NCBI GenBank assembly: GCA_944323285.1
Contig: CALURV010000028.1
Span: 1-64,000 of the forward strand
DNA from: Candidatus Gastranaerophilales bacterium
GTDB lineage: Bacteria > Cyanobacteriota > Vampirovibrionia > Gastranaerophilales > Gastranaerophilaceae
Reading direction: 5' to 3'
Length of the DNA stretch: 64,000 nt
Part shown: positions 1 through 9,655 of the stretch, piece by piece
Numbering within the stretch: position 1 is the first letter of the stretch
Layout of the letters: each line of letters opens with the position of its first letter
The notes under the pieces: generated by a model
The model's database searches: none
The model's input: only the letters and a program-made list of their open reading frames with translations
What the model was told of the DNA's origin: nothing
Program-made: the position numbers and the translations under genes

Positions 1-289
1 ATCCACCTGCTGCATCTACCTTATTTAATGCTGTCTGATTATGGGCTGTAAATTCATAATTTACACCTGCATCTTTTCCTACATTAAATGAACCCCAATT
101 GATTGTACCTACTCCGCCTTGTCCTGCGTTGATTTGTACATTCATATTAGAACCATTTGTTGTTACATCTGCATTTATTGCACTATCTAATTTTGGCAAT
201 GTATCAACTGCTATATCTGCAAATGCTGGCAAGATGCTTGTTGAGCCAATAACACCTAAAACAAGTGCTGTACTTAAAAGTTTTCTCAT
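1..289 (-). CDS. TpsA-type exoprotein, N-terminal part only
   Basis: The gene runs off the left edge, so only the first 96 residues are visible. They start with MRKLLSTALVLGVIGSTS, a Sec signal peptide with a cleavage site near AFA/DIA. The segment that follows includes INWGSFNVG and a later TALNKVDAAGG, which is the pattern of the filamentous-haemagglutinin TPS secretion domain (usually N-x-x-W-x-S-F-N-I-G and A-x-L-N-R-V). This domain directs export by a TpsB partner, and a TpsB gene lies divergently 351 bp away. A weak purine-rich stretch (GGAGAAAATTG) precedes the ATG. The passenger, and hence the function (adhesin, haemolysin or other), is outside the window. Confidence 0.82.
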   Translation of the reverse strand, partial: MRKLLSTALVLGVIGSTSILPAFADIAVDTLPKLDSAINADVTTNGSNMNVQINAGQGGVGTINWGSFNVGKDAGVNYEFTAHNQTALNKVDAAGG

Positions 290-640
290 CAATTTTCTCC
301 ATTCTCTAACTCTAATTTTTTTATTTTACTATTATCAAGTAATACTCATCCTAAAATTCGTAAAAAAAACTTTTGCTAGTAAAAACAAAAAAATTAATAT
401 ATCTTAACTGCCTCTTTTCGTACTTAAATTGTATACTCAAACTTTTATTAAATTATTAAATATTAAGTTATGTTATTTTTTTTTTACAATTGGGCAAATT
501 ATATCATGTTGTGTTTTCATACGATTAAATTATGAAAATTCATAAGAAAAGTATATAATTTAATGATATGGAATATTTTTATTTTATATTATATAATGTA
601 CAGTAGCATTTGATTATAAAAATACATAGAGAGTGGAACG
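290..640. promoter_or_regulatory. Divergent tpsA/tpsB intergenic region with inverted repeat
   Basis: About 350 bp of very AT-rich DNA separates the two divergent secretion genes. It contains an 8-bp inverted repeat, TTTTCATA at 514-521 and TATGAAAA at 531-538, separated by 9 bases, which could be an operator. Possible TATAAT boxes for the rightward gene lie at 554-559 and 592-597, but neither has a convincing -35 partner. I find no small gene here. Confidence 0.3.
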
Positions 641-2392
641 ATGAAAAAAATACTTTTTAAAACATCCTTGATATGTTTAACAGCAATGTTAGGCAGTTGT
701 GCTATTTCGGCACCAGACCCAGGAAATATGGGTAGTGCTTGGGGCGGTTATGACCCTGGCAGTATTGACCAATCTAACTTTATTCAAACACAACAATACA
801 AAGAAAAAGTTAGATATGAAGAAACAAAAGATCCTGCTGTTATAGAAGAAGAAGTTCGCCAAAAAATGGAACTTCTTAATACTAAACAAGTTTCTTTTAC
901 TCTAAAAAAAATAAATATTAAAGGAAATACTGTTTTCCCAACTCATCAATTAATGAGATTAGTTGACTTTAAAATAGGTCAGGAAGTTACTATTAATGAT
1001 TTAATAATGTCTGCTAATGATATTACTGATTATTACCAAGGAAAAGGTTATATTTCTTCAATAGCTTATCTACCGCCTCAAAAAGTACAAAATGGTGAAG
1101 TAGATATAGTTATTCTAGAAGGTAAGTATGGTTTGGTTAATGTAAATCCTGGGAAATGGGAAAGAAAATCTTACTTAACTAAAAAATACTTGCAAGATAA
1201 TAATATTGAAACAGGTAAAGTTTTAAACGTTAAAGATGTTCGTAATGCTCTTACCGATATGACAGCTGAAGAATATATGAAAGGTGCTGTTTCATTCTCT
1301 GATAATGAAGAATCTGAAGAATTTTCAGATGTTACATTAGATGTTAAAGACAGATTTCCTCTTAACTTAGATATAAGGTACGATAACCAAGGAAGAGAAT
1401 TAATAGGTACTCAAAGAGGTGTTTTATATGCAGGGTTACATGATGTAACCGGTCACGGTGATACATTAATGGGTACTTTAGCTCTATCTTCTCGTTCTCT
1501 TGGTGTTGGTGGTATGTATTCTTTACCTATTGCTAAAAACGATACAAGATTAAATATTGGGTATTCTTACTCTAAAGTTAGACTAGGAAAAGAATTCAAA
1601 ATGTATAATATAAAAGGTGAGTCACATGATGTGTTCATCGGGGTGTCAAGGAGATTGGCAAAAGGCGATGGATATAGGTTATATGGTGATATCACTTTAG
1701 ATATGCGTAATACTGATATGACTTCCGGTTTAATCCCTGATTTAAATTCATCTTATAGAACAAGAGTTTTAAGAGGTTCTTTAACAGATGTTAAAGATGA
1801 CTCTTACGGAAGATGGTTATTTAATACAGGTATAGCCGGTGGTATTCCTATTGATGCTTCAGATTATAATAAAGCAAGAAATCTTGCAAGTAATAACTTT
1901 GTAAAAGTTAATGCAAGTGCAGCTCGTTTACAAGTTTTACCTAAAAATAATCTGGCAATTCTACAAGTTAATACTCAATATGCTAACAGACACTTATATG
2001 CTTCCGAAGCAATGCAATTTGGTGGTATAGCTTCTGTTAGAGGTTACGATGAAGGCTTCCGTATTGGCGACTATGGGGTTACCGCTAGTATTGAATATAG
2101 AACCCCTATCCCTGGTTTAAAAGCATTACTTCCTGAAAAATATGGATTTATTAGCGACAGTATTCAAATTGCCGGATTCTATGATTTTGGTTGGTTCGGT
2201 GATAGATTCATAGATGGAAGTGCTGATTACCTAATGAGTGCCGGACCTGGTATAGTTGTAAAATTAACAAAGTATCTATCTGCTAATATGTATTGGGGTT
2301 TCCCTATTGGAAAACGTTTACCAAATTATGCTAATAGCACTGATAGAGATACTTGTAGATTCCACTTCACTGTTACTTCAAATATTTTATAA
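641..2392 (+). CDS. TpsB/ShlB-type two-partner secretion transporter
   Basis: This 583-residue protein is an outer-membrane pore of the Omp85/TpsB family that exports a TpsA partner. The N-terminus (MKKILFKTSLICLTAMLGSCAIS) is a signal peptide with a lipobox-like LGSC, so it may be lipidated. A POTRA_2-like domain spans about residues 85-160 (VSFTLKKINIKGNTVFP). The C-terminal part alternates beta-strand-like segments typical of the 16-stranded barrel and carries the VRGYDEGFRIGDYG motif near residue 465, matching the conserved VRGY loop of ShlB/FhaC. It ends in a hydrophobic strand (FHFTVTSNIL). Length fits the family. The divergent partner is the TPS-domain gene at the left edge. A purine-rich stretch (AGAGAGTGG) lies upstream of the ATG. 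Confidence 0.88.
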   Translation: MKKILFKTSLICLTAMLGSCAISAPDPGNMGSAWGGYDPGSIDQSNFIQTQQYKEKVRYEETKDPAVIEEEVRQKMELLNTKQVSFTLKKINIKGNTVFPTHQLMRLVDFKIGQEVTINDLIMSANDITDYYQGKGYISSIAYLPPQKVQNGEVDIVILEGKYGLVNVNPGKWERKSYLTKKYLQDNNIETGKVLNVKDVRNALTDMTAEEYMKGAVSFSDNEESEEFSDVTLDVKDRFPLNLDIRYDNQGRELIGTQRGVLYAGLHDVTGHGDTLMGTLALSSRSLGVGGMYSLPIAKNDTRLNIGYSYSKVRLGKEFKMYNIKGESHDVFIGVSRRLAKGDGYRLYGDITLDMRNTDMTSGLIPDLNSSYRTRVLRGSLTDVKDDSYGRWLFNTGIAGGIPIDASDYNKARNLASNNFVKVNASAARLQVLPKNNLAILQVNTQYANRHLYASEAMQFGGIASVRGYDEGFRIGDYGVTASIEYRTPIPGLKALLPEKYGFISDSIQIAGFYDFGWFGDRFIDGSADYLMSAGPGIVVKLTKYLSANMYWGFPIGKRLPNYANSTDRDTCRFHFTVTSNIL

Positions 2393-2410
2393 TCAAATAT
2401 ATAGCAACAA

Positions 2411-2442
2411 TAAAGAAGAGAGCTATAAATCTCTCTTCTTTA
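2411..2442 (+). terminator. Rho-independent terminator after tpsB
   Basis: TAAAGAAGAGAG and CTCTCTTCTTTA form a 12-bp perfect stem with an 8-base loop, 18 bases after the tpsB stop. The U-tract is short and largely part of the stem. Confidence 0.75.
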
Positions 2443-2446
2443 TTAT

Positions 2447-2613
2447 GTCCGAGAAAAAATTCACGATAAGCTGAAAGTGCGAGTAATTTTTTACAAAACA
2501 AACCAAAAACTTTGTTTTTGAGTGAGTTTGTATACGTTAAAACGAAGGTGAGTGGTGTTTTTAAAAGGTGAGTACTTTATTAGCGAGAATAACTCGGTAA
2601 CAAAGTGCGATAC
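2447..2613 (+). repeat. Dispersed intergenic repeat, copy A (longest copy)
   Basis: This non-coding block resembles sequences at 8894-9034, 10291-10390 (opposite strand) and near 26006-26081. Shared landmarks are TCCGAG at the start, AATAAGCTGAAAGT-like (here GATAAGCTGAAAGT), CCAAAAACTTT followed by TTTTTGAGTGAG, TTAAAAGGTGAGTACTTT, and GGTAACAAAGTGCGATAC at the end. CAAAAAC-TTT-GTTTTTG can form a small hairpin. Terminal TCCGAG and CTCGG are inverted with respect to each other. I see no open reading frame or transposase. Function is unknown. Confidence 0.65.
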
Positions 2614-2645
2614 TAAATTAATTATTAATAAAAATTGTAGATTAA

Positions 2646-2921
2646 CTAAATAATAGACCTTCCTTCATACAAAAATTTCGTACGTTCATATTCTGTTTCT
2701 TTATAATCTCTATATTCTTTTTCAAGTTCTTTTTTTGTTGAAGCTTCTCTTGGTTCAATAAATGGCTGCGTTTTATCTTTTCTTTTCCAATTAAATTTAA
2801 AACCGTCTAATAATCCATATTCTGTTTCTGTTTTATAAGTGCCAATATTTATAGCAAAAACCGGGCAAAAAAACCCATTTAAAAATATTAAAATACAAAT
2901 AAAGGCAATTATTTTTTTCAT
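2646..2921 (-). CDS. Small secreted protein of unknown function
   Basis: A 91-residue protein whose first 23 residues (MKKIIAFICILIFLNGFFCPVFA) form a clear Sec signal peptide ending in a VFA cleavage site. The mature part is short, charged and rich in Glu/Lys/Tyr (KELEKEYRDYKETEYERT), probably helical at the C-terminus. An AGGAGATAATAGT stretch precedes the ATG. It lies 62 bp downstream of the giant gene on the same strand, so the two could share a transcript. I do not recognise a family. Confidence 0.6.
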   Translation of the reverse strand: MKKIIAFICILIFLNGFFCPVFAINIGTYKTETEYGLLDGFKFNWKRKDKTQPFIEPREASTKKELEKEYRDYKETEYERTKFLYEGRSII

Positions 2922-2983
2922 ACTATTATCTCCTTATTTACATATTACTATACTCTTTATTGCTTTTTCAACCTTAAACAATT

Positions 2984-5900
2984 TTATTCTTTTGAAAGTA
3001 AACCTTTTTGTTGTAGGTCATCTCGTATAGCAAATATCTTTTGTTTTATATATTCCATTGTATTTTTATATTTCAAAGAAAATTCTTCTTTTTTATTACT
3101 TTCTTCTGAACCTTCAATAACTTTTATTACATCGAGTAAATCAAATTTTTCTTGCATGATATCAGATATATCTGCTATATAATCTAATTGTCTATTTACA
3201 TCAGCAGAAACATAAGCAAATGCGTCTTCATTAATTGATTCTAACAATGGTAAAATTATACTATTAGACATATTCTTTAGTTCTTCTGTCATCTGAATAG
3301 ATTTCAAATATTCTACATAGTTTTTGAAAATCTCACTATCTTTATGTTTATTTTTTCTAACAACAAAAGCTATAAGATGCTCTAATGCCAAATTCAAATT
3401 AGAATATCTAACCTTACTTTTTCCAAAGAATTCATCCACCAAATTTTTTAGAGCATTTATATCCTCTATTTCCTGCATTATTTTAATATATGCTTCATCA
3501 ATAATTTCTATAGTTTTATCTAAATCAAAATTATTAATTATTGCCGATACCGCTAATTTAGATAATCCGGATTGATCTAAAAATAAATTCAAGGTTGTAT
3601 TATTATCTGATTCATTTTTTAATTGCTGAATTATATATAAAATTCCGAGTTCACTATCCATTTTCTCGGTAGTTCCATCTAAAAGTTTTACATTAAATAA
3701 AGGGAGTAGTTCTTTTGTTTTAGAACTTATTCCTTCATGAGCATTTTGAACTAATTTATACTGAATTTTTGTTTGCTGTGCAACTATTAACGCATCTAAC
3801 AGATATTTTTTTAGAATTTTATATTCACTTGATTCGGATTGTCCGTTTTGTAATAATTTAACACATTCTCTTAATAAAACTGTAGGACTTTTTACAATAT
3901 GTCTTTGTATAAATAGATTTATTAAATCTTTTTTATAATAATTTATGTCTTCATCTAAATAATCTTTTTTTAATAAAGAAACAATTTTATATATTTTATT
4001 AAAAACATCATTTCTATGTTCTGGAGAAATATTTGCATTTACCATTAATTTTATATTAGCTTTTAGTTCTTCTAATTCCTTTTGTTTGAGTTGTAAAAAT
4101 TTTTCTTTATTTATAGAAGATTTTTCCCAATCTGTAAAAATATTCATTAATTCATTTAAATATTTACCTGCATTTTTCCCATCAATAATACCATTTTGGG
4201 GAGTCAAAATAGAAAGTAAATTCTCAACAGCATTTGTTATCATATTTAAAGAAGCATCGTTAGCTGTTAATTTTTTTAAATCAATTATACTTTTCTTAAA
4301 GCTATTTATTTCTTCATTCAATTGATTATCAACAACAATATCTTCTCTGTTTTTCAAAGCTTTAAAGAAAGGTTTATTTCCATATTTTTCTAATATTGAT
4401 TGATATGTATCTAATACAGAAATTATAAAATCGTTACTCTTTATATTAGCAACTTTTTCTTCAATATATGAAAGTACCTCAATTACATTTTTTGCAATCT
4501 CTTCATCTGCAAGTATAACAGGTTCTGGGAATGCTTGTCTTACTTTATATTTAGCAAAAGCTTCCGCTTTAAAATTTCTAATATATTTCTGAACATCTAA
4601 ATCTGACAGTTTTACATATAAATTGCGATATAAATCATTAACTGATAGTTCTTCTTCTGATTCATCTATATTACTTTTTCGAATTCCATCAATATTTTTT
4701 AATTGTTCTGATATAACATTTGTAGCAATAATATCACTAAATGCCTTATTTATTGTACTATCATCTAATTGTAATTTTTTAATATATTCATAAGGATGTT
4801 TAAAATTAAGACCAAGATCTTCAGGCGTTAATATTTCAAAGAATTTATTTGATGTTTCATAATCTGCATTTTGTAACCCTTGTATTAATGTCAATAAGTC
4901 CTCATCAGAAGTTGGATTTAAATATTTATCTATTGCAGCAATAAACTCTTTATATAATGGAGAATTAACCAAAGCACTACTTTCTAATGAGTTTATTTTT
5001 AAACTATTATTTATCTTTTCTGCAATAATCTTTTTTATTTTTTCTGTAAAGAATTTTCTCTGTTCTTCATCTTCAAAAGTATGAGCTGCAACTTCTTCTA
5101 TTTGAGTATTTAAATACTTTTCAAATTCTGAAAAAGAACCATTTAATGCTTCTACTTTTTCTTCATTATAGAAAATAGATTCTATAATATCTGCAATTTT
5201 TTCCTTGTCAAAATCAACTCCGAACTTACTTTTCATTTCTTCAAAAATGGCAACTATATCATCAGAACATCCAAGCACTAATGTATCTATAGTATTTGAA
5301 GACTTAGAAACAATTGCGCTCATTTCATCAATATATTCTTGAATTATATTTTCTTTGTAAGCTCTAACATCTTCTATAGTACTAGATTCAAGTATTTCAT
5401 CACCAAGAGTTGGATTATCTATTTCAACATATACAGATAAAAGTTCCATAATAAATTTTAAATAATCATCATCAGAAAGTTTATCATATTCTTCTTTCGA
5501 GTTTATTGTTTCAACTCTTTTCTTTATAATATCTATTCTTTTTTCAGCAAGTTCATCAAGACCTTCTAAGAAATTAACATCTAATTGCTGTCCTTTTTTC
5601 AAAAAATCTTCTAAATTTAAATAATAATTTTCCCCTTGTTTCATATTTAATATGTAACTAAACATTTTATATAATTTCTGATAGGCATTAACTGGCATAC
5701 CAGGCAAAACCATATCTAAAAATACAGAAAATTTATCATTATCTTTTGAATCTATTCCAACAGCATCTTTAATATCTTGAATACTTTGTCCTATTTTCAT
5801 ATCTTTTGACAAAATAAAACCATTTTTCCAACCATATCCTCTTCCATAGTCAGTATATTCAAGTCCATTTCTGCCTTTCCAAAAATACTCTCTTTCTGCC

Positions 5901-8788
5901 TTTCCCCAAGAATTATCTGTCCATAATACGTCTTGTATACCTTTCTCATCAGAATTAGAATCAAATAAAGGATTAGCTGATACGAACGGAACATATTGTG
6001 CATGAAACGCATATGATTTATCATCAACACTATAACTGATAATACCGCTACCATCTCCTTCTTTTATTTGTTTGGCAGCTTTTTCTATATTAGTTTGAAT
6101 ATGATATGGTTTTCCAGTCATTTGTTCTATAATTCTAACTTGTTCATTAGAAGCTAAACCTGATGAGCCTTCTTCTCTAACCCAAAATTGGCCGTTTAGC
6201 ATACCTATTTTTGAATACTGATCTTCTAATGGTTCAAACAAAAAATTATTTAAAGACTGATATTCTAATTTACAATACTTTTTCATATCTTGTATTGATC
6301 TTTCAATTGTATTTAATATATCAATCTCTTCATTTGTGAATGTGTATAATTCTTGATTAGCACGTCTCCTTTCTTTCATATTTTTTATTGATTCATTTCC
6401 CAACATCTTCCTGCTGATAATATCAAATTTTCTTTGTAACTGCCCCAGTTTCTCTCTGGATAATATAGATTGAGATTTTTCAAGTTTTTGTAGAATTAGC
6501 TCCCTTGAAGAAGGTACTTCCCATTTTTCGAGTATTCCATTATATGAATCAATTAAACTAATAAATTTTTCTCTTTGTGAATCAATTGTAGATGATATTT
6601 TTTCCTCACCACCAAAACGTTGCTTTAATTCATTATACTGTTCTTCTGTTATACCCTGCATTAATGTGGCAAAAAACGAAGAAATAAAAACTTTCATCAT
6701 ATTTATTCTGTTTTCAAACCCTAAAACACGAACTGCTTCTTGTATATCTTCATCTGAGGGATTATTATTTAATTTTTCTTGCCACTTGTTTATATAATTT
6801 AATACTTTTGTTTTATCATTCTTTATATTAAAAGATGATGCCGTTTTTTCAACTAACGATTCTTCTCCTTGTTGAATTCTATATGAAATATCAGAAAATA
6901 AACTTTGAATAAATTCTGTAATATCTTTCCCAAATAAAGTTTTTGAAATTAAATTTAGTTGATCAGGAAATACCTTCTCTATTTTTAAAACATCCAAAAA
7001 TAATGCTTTCTGTAAATCTTCAGCTGTTTTAAGAGAAGGATTTTTCCTTAAAAAGCTTTCTCTTATTGATTTCGATGAAGCAACTAAATTACTTAAATTT
7101 CTAAGATAAGTAATAACTTGTCTATCTTTTGGAGGAAGTCCTGACAATCTTTCAAATCTAACCACTCCATCTTTTAAATTTACATCAGCTTCAATGGATA
7201 ATCTATGTGTAGCGGCTAAATTATACAATTTCCTATAATAAGTATATTGACCAGTTTTAGTATTAAAATTTTGCAATTTTTTTATACTATTATCTGCTGA
7301 AACATAATCTTTTATATAACCTAAAATATTTCCAATTTCTTGTTCTAACAATTTCTCTTGTTTTTTATCAAATGGAGTCAATTCTTTTAAATAATCTATT
7401 ACTACTTTTCTTTTGACATCTTCAGGCATTTTATCTGATATATTTAATTCATTATCATCTTTAACACCAGTATAAAAATTTTTTAAATTAGAAATTATTT
7501 TTCTTATTTCTTCCGATGTTTTTTCTGGGAAAATAGAGGAAAATAACTCTATTAACTTAACATTTATTGCAGATTGAAATTCTGCAACTTTTTTCTTCTC
7601 AATTAATATTTGTTTACTTGCAAGTCTTGACTTTTGTCTATAAGCAAGAACGGAATCAAGTGCTTCTTGCTCTTTAATTAAAGACTTTAACAAATTTTTC
7701 TCATCTGATAATTCAGGATCTAATCCCTCATACCAACTACTATCATCAAATATCCCATAATTTTCTTTATCAAAAGCAACATATGTTTCAGATTGAATAC
7801 TTCCATCACCGCTGGCGTGAGCATTATTCATCCATATATGAGCTGAAGCATCAAGAATACGATAACCTTTATCTAGTGCATCATTATAATTTATTTTAAT
7901 CTTTGGAATTTCTACTTTTTTATTTGAATTTAAATCTGTTATATCATATATTTCCATTGTAGGACTATCTTTCAACTCATCAAAAACAATATCCATATAA
8001 CGAACCTTATCTTCATATGCAATTGCTTTTCTACATATAGAAATAGCTGCACATATTCCTGAGTATAATTGATTCACAGATTTTATTGTTAACTCATCTT
8101 GCTCCGGTGTTTTTATTAGCATATCATTAAGCATTTCTGCAACAACTTGATTTTTTTTGTCAATTAACTGCGGATCTATCTTATATTCATCTGATAAAAA
8201 ATATATAAAATTTTTTAAACACTCACTTTTTTGAGATAAAGAAATTTCTGAAGAAGAAATAAAATAATCAATATTTTTGAGAATTTCTGCAGAGATACTT
8301 AATGAATCAGTATCTCTTAAGGCATTCTCTGATATAACTGCCGTCCTAAATTGTTGTCTTAAATTTAATATCTCTTTTTGTGTAGGGGTAAGCGGCTTTT
8401 TTGTTGTAAATAATTTTTTATATTCTTCTTCTAAATCACTAACATCTTCGTTTGAATTATTAAGCGCTGATTTAATTGTATCAGATAATATTTGAGCCCA
8501 GTCTGTATTTTCCCTTGGGCTTGTTACCTCTGTTGATTCATCAATCATATCTTTAAATTCGGAATTTCCATTCTGGCCATATTCCAAATTTTTTGCAACA
8601 TCTAGAAGAAATTCTATACTTGTACGTTCGGCATTTAAAGCCATATTATTTAAAGCATTTAAAATATTTTCTTTTTTATTTTCAATAATTGGTAAATTAC
8701 CGTTTTTTAATGTTGCTACTTGATTTTTATCTGTTCTCAAACTCTTAAAAGTTATAGTAAACTTGTTATTAATTCCGCTAGTTTTCAT
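2984..8788 (-). CDS. Giant 1,934-residue protein with a possible split papain-type domain
   Basis: This is the largest gene in the window. I see no signal peptide or membrane segment; most of the chain is Lys/Glu/Leu-rich and probably alpha-helical. The N-terminus (GINNKFTITFKSLRTD) carries the F-x-(G/K) motif found in several unrelated neighbours. Two islands look enzymatic. The first is NQLYSGICAAIS (Q240, C246), which has the exact Q+6=C spacing of the papain oxyanion Gln and nucleophile Cys. The second is SYAFHAQYVPF (H929) followed by VLWTDNSWG (N959), resembling the His-Ala and Asn-Ser-Trp-Gly motifs of C1 peptidases. About 680 residues separate Cys from His, which is very unusual. The region around residues 310-360 (AHIWMNNAHASGDG) is also conserved-looking. 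The C-terminal 900 residues show no motif I know. Protease activity is inference; it could equally be an inactive papain fold in a large toxin-like or structural protein. Confidence 0.7.
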   Translation of the reverse strand: MKTSGINNKFTITFKSLRTDKNQVATLKNGNLPIIENKKENILNALNNMALNAERTSIEFLLDVAKNLEYGQNGNSEFKDMIDESTEVTSPRENTDWAQILSDTIKSALNNSNEDVSDLEEEYKKLFTTKKPLTPTQKEILNLRQQFRTAVISENALRDTDSLSISAEILKNIDYFISSSEISLSQKSECLKNFIYFLSDEYKIDPQLIDKKNQVVAEMLNDMLIKTPEQDELTIKSVNQLYSGICAAISICRKAIAYEDKVRYMDIVFDELKDSPTMEIYDITDLNSNKKVEIPKIKINYNDALDKGYRILDASAHIWMNNAHASGDGSIQSETYVAFDKENYGIFDDSSWYEGLDPELSDEKNLLKSLIKEQEALDSVLAYRQKSRLASKQILIEKKKVAEFQSAINVKLIELFSSIFPEKTSEEIRKIISNLKNFYTGVKDDNELNISDKMPEDVKRKVVIDYLKELTPFDKKQEKLLEQEIGNILGYIKDYVSADNSIKKLQNFNTKTGQYTYYRKLYNLAATHRLSIEADVNLKDGVVRFERLSGLPPKDRQVITYLRNLSNLVASSKSIRESFLRKNPSLKTAEDLQKALFLDVLKIEKVFPDQLNLISKTLFGKDITEFIQSLFSDISYRIQQGEESLVEKTASSFNIKNDKTKVLNYINKWQEKLNNNPSDEDIQEAVRVLGFENRINMMKVFISSFFATLMQGITEEQYNELKQRFGGEEKISSTIDSQREKFISLIDSYNGILEKWEVPSSRELILQKLEKSQSILSREKLGQLQRKFDIISRKMLGNESIKNMKERRRANQELYTFTNEEIDILNTIERSIQDMKKYCKLEYQSLNNFLFEPLEDQYSKIGMLNGQFWVREEGSSGLASNEQVRIIEQMTGKPYHIQTNIEKAAKQIKEGDGSGIISYSVDDKSYAFHAQYVPFVSANPLFDSNSDEKGIQDVLWTDNSWGKAEREYFWKGRNGLEYTDYGRGYGWKNGFILSKDMKIGQSIQDIKDAVGIDSKDNDKFSVFLDMVLPGMPVNAYQKLYKMFSYILNMKQGENYYLNLEDFLKKGQQLDVNFLEGLDELAEKRIDIIKKRVETINSKEEYDKLSDDDYLKFIMELLSVYVEIDNPTLGDEILESSTIEDVRAYKENIIQEYIDEMSAIVSKSSNTIDTLVLGCSDDIVAIFEEMKSKFGVDFDKEKIADIIESIFYNEEKVEALNGSFSEFEKYLNTQIEEVAAHTFEDEEQRKFFTEKIKKIIAEKINNSLKINSLESSALVNSPLYKEFIAAIDKYLNPTSDEDLLTLIQGLQNADYETSNKFFEILTPEDLGLNFKHPYEYIKKLQLDDSTINKAFSDIIATNVISEQLKNIDGIRKSNIDESEEELSVNDLYRNLYVKLSDLDVQKYIRNFKAEAFAKYKVRQAFPEPVILADEEIAKNVIEVLSYIEEKVANIKSNDFIISVLDTYQSILEKYGNKPFFKALKNREDIVVDNQLNEEINSFKKSIIDLKKLTANDASLNMITNAVENLLSILTPQNGIIDGKNAGKYLNELMNIFTDWEKSSINKEKFLQLKQKELEELKANIKLMVNANISPEHRNDVFNKIYKIVSLLKKDYLDEDINYYKKDLINLFIQRHIVKSPTVLLRECVKLLQNGQSESSEYKILKKYLLDALIVAQQTKIQYKLVQNAHEGISSKTKELLPLFNVKLLDGTTEKMDSELGILYIIQQLKNESDNNTTLNLFLDQSGLSKLAVSAIINNFDLDKTIEIIDEAYIKIMQEIEDINALKNLVDEFFGKSKVRYSNLNLALEHLIAFVVRKNKHKDSEIFKNYVEYLKSIQMTEELKNMSNSIILPLLESINEDAFAYVSADVNRQLDYIADISDIMQEKFDLLDVIKVIEGSEESNKKEEFSLKYKNTMEYIKQKIFAIRDDLQQKGLLSKE

Positions 8789-8893
8789 TACATATCCTTA
8801 TCATGTCTCTATTGTATTAATAGCAGACTTATATTTTTTTGTTATTAATTTAAAATATTTACAAATTTATTTACATTAGTTAACTTATATTAT

Positions 8894-9034
8894 ATCCGAG
8901 GAAAATTAACAATAAGCTGAAAGTATGAGTGATTTTTTTTACAAGAATGAACCAAAAACTTTATTTTTGAGTGAGCTTCTTGTATCCGTAGTGTAACGAT
9001 GGTAAGAGCGTTTTCAAAAGGTGAGTACTTTTAC
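8894..9034 (+). repeat. Dispersed intergenic repeat, copy B
   Basis: It aligns by eye with copy A over its first ~140 bases: TCCGAG, AATAAGCTGAAAGTATGAGTG, GAACCAAAAACTTTATTTTT, GAGTGAG, then TTTTCAAAAGGTGAGTACTTTTA. The 3' end of copy A (GGTAACAAAGTGCGATAC) is absent. It lies between the carbonic anhydrase and giant genes, both on the minus strand. Confidence 0.65.
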
Positions 9035-9053
9035 TTATTAAAAAATTACTACA

Positions 9054-9653
9054 CTATATTATATTCACAAGACCTGTGGAATGATTAAAATGACATTTAG
9101 CTATATATAATTCATTTGTATCTACAGCATTTTTAATTATTTTTGATTTCTCCAACAAAACATTTTCAACCCATTTTGTATGTTCTTTAGCAAAAAAATT
9201 GTGGCAAGTAATATCCTCATTTTTATCTAATACAGGATATACGCTGGACATTATGGACTTAAAATTTTCTGTTTCTTCTGGATAATGCTCTTTTGCATAC
9301 TTCATAACACCACAATCATCATGCCCCAATAATATTAACAAAGACAGTTTTAATTTTAATACGGCATATTCAATACTTTCAATTACATTAGGACCAGCAG
9401 TTATTCCGGCAACTCTTACTACAAATAACTCGCCAATTCCACAATCAAATATAATTTCCGGAACAACTCTTGAATCTGAACAACTAAGTACAACAGCATA
9501 TGGTTCCTGATGAAATGCATACTTTCTTAGTGTTTCAACACTCATATTTTTTGCTGTGGGCGTTGAACTCACAAAATTTTGATTTCCTTTTAACAATTTT
9601 ATTAATTCATTTTTAGCTTTTTGTGGAATATTTTCCGGTATATTAAAATTCAT
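9054..9653 (-). CDS. Beta-class carbonic anhydrase
   Basis: It interconverts CO2 and bicarbonate. CSDSRVVPE contains the Zn-binding Cys and the Asp-Arg dyad, and GHDDCGVMKYA supplies the Zn-binding His and second Cys, so the full Cys-His-Cys site of beta-class enzymes is present. The product is about 199 residues from the start I chose, normal for the class. I took the ATG at 9653 (MNFNIPENIPQK) rather than one 39 bases upstream, because the upstream one would overlap the preceding gene. The preceding gene ends at 9656, so the two probably form an operon. No signal peptide is visible, so it should act in the cytoplasm. Confidence 0.9.
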   Translation of the reverse strand: MNFNIPENIPQKAKNELIKLLKGNQNFVSSTPTAKNMSVETLRKYAFHQEPYAVVLSCSDSRVVPEIIFDCGIGELFVVRVAGITAGPNVIESIEYAVLKLKLSLLILLGHDDCGVMKYAKEHYPEETENFKSIMSSVYPVLDKNEDITCHNFFAKEHTKWVENVLLEKSKIIKNAVDTNELYIAKCHFNHSTGLVNII

Positions 9654-9655
9654 AA

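Noticed and set aside
99-407. Plus-strand reading frame of 102 codons
   Set aside because: It is antisense to the signal peptide and TPS domain of the tpsA gene, which have clear family motifs on the minus strand.
5797-6054. Minus-strand reading frame inside the giant gene
   Set aside because: It is an alternate frame of the continuous 1,934-codon gene and has no independent signal.
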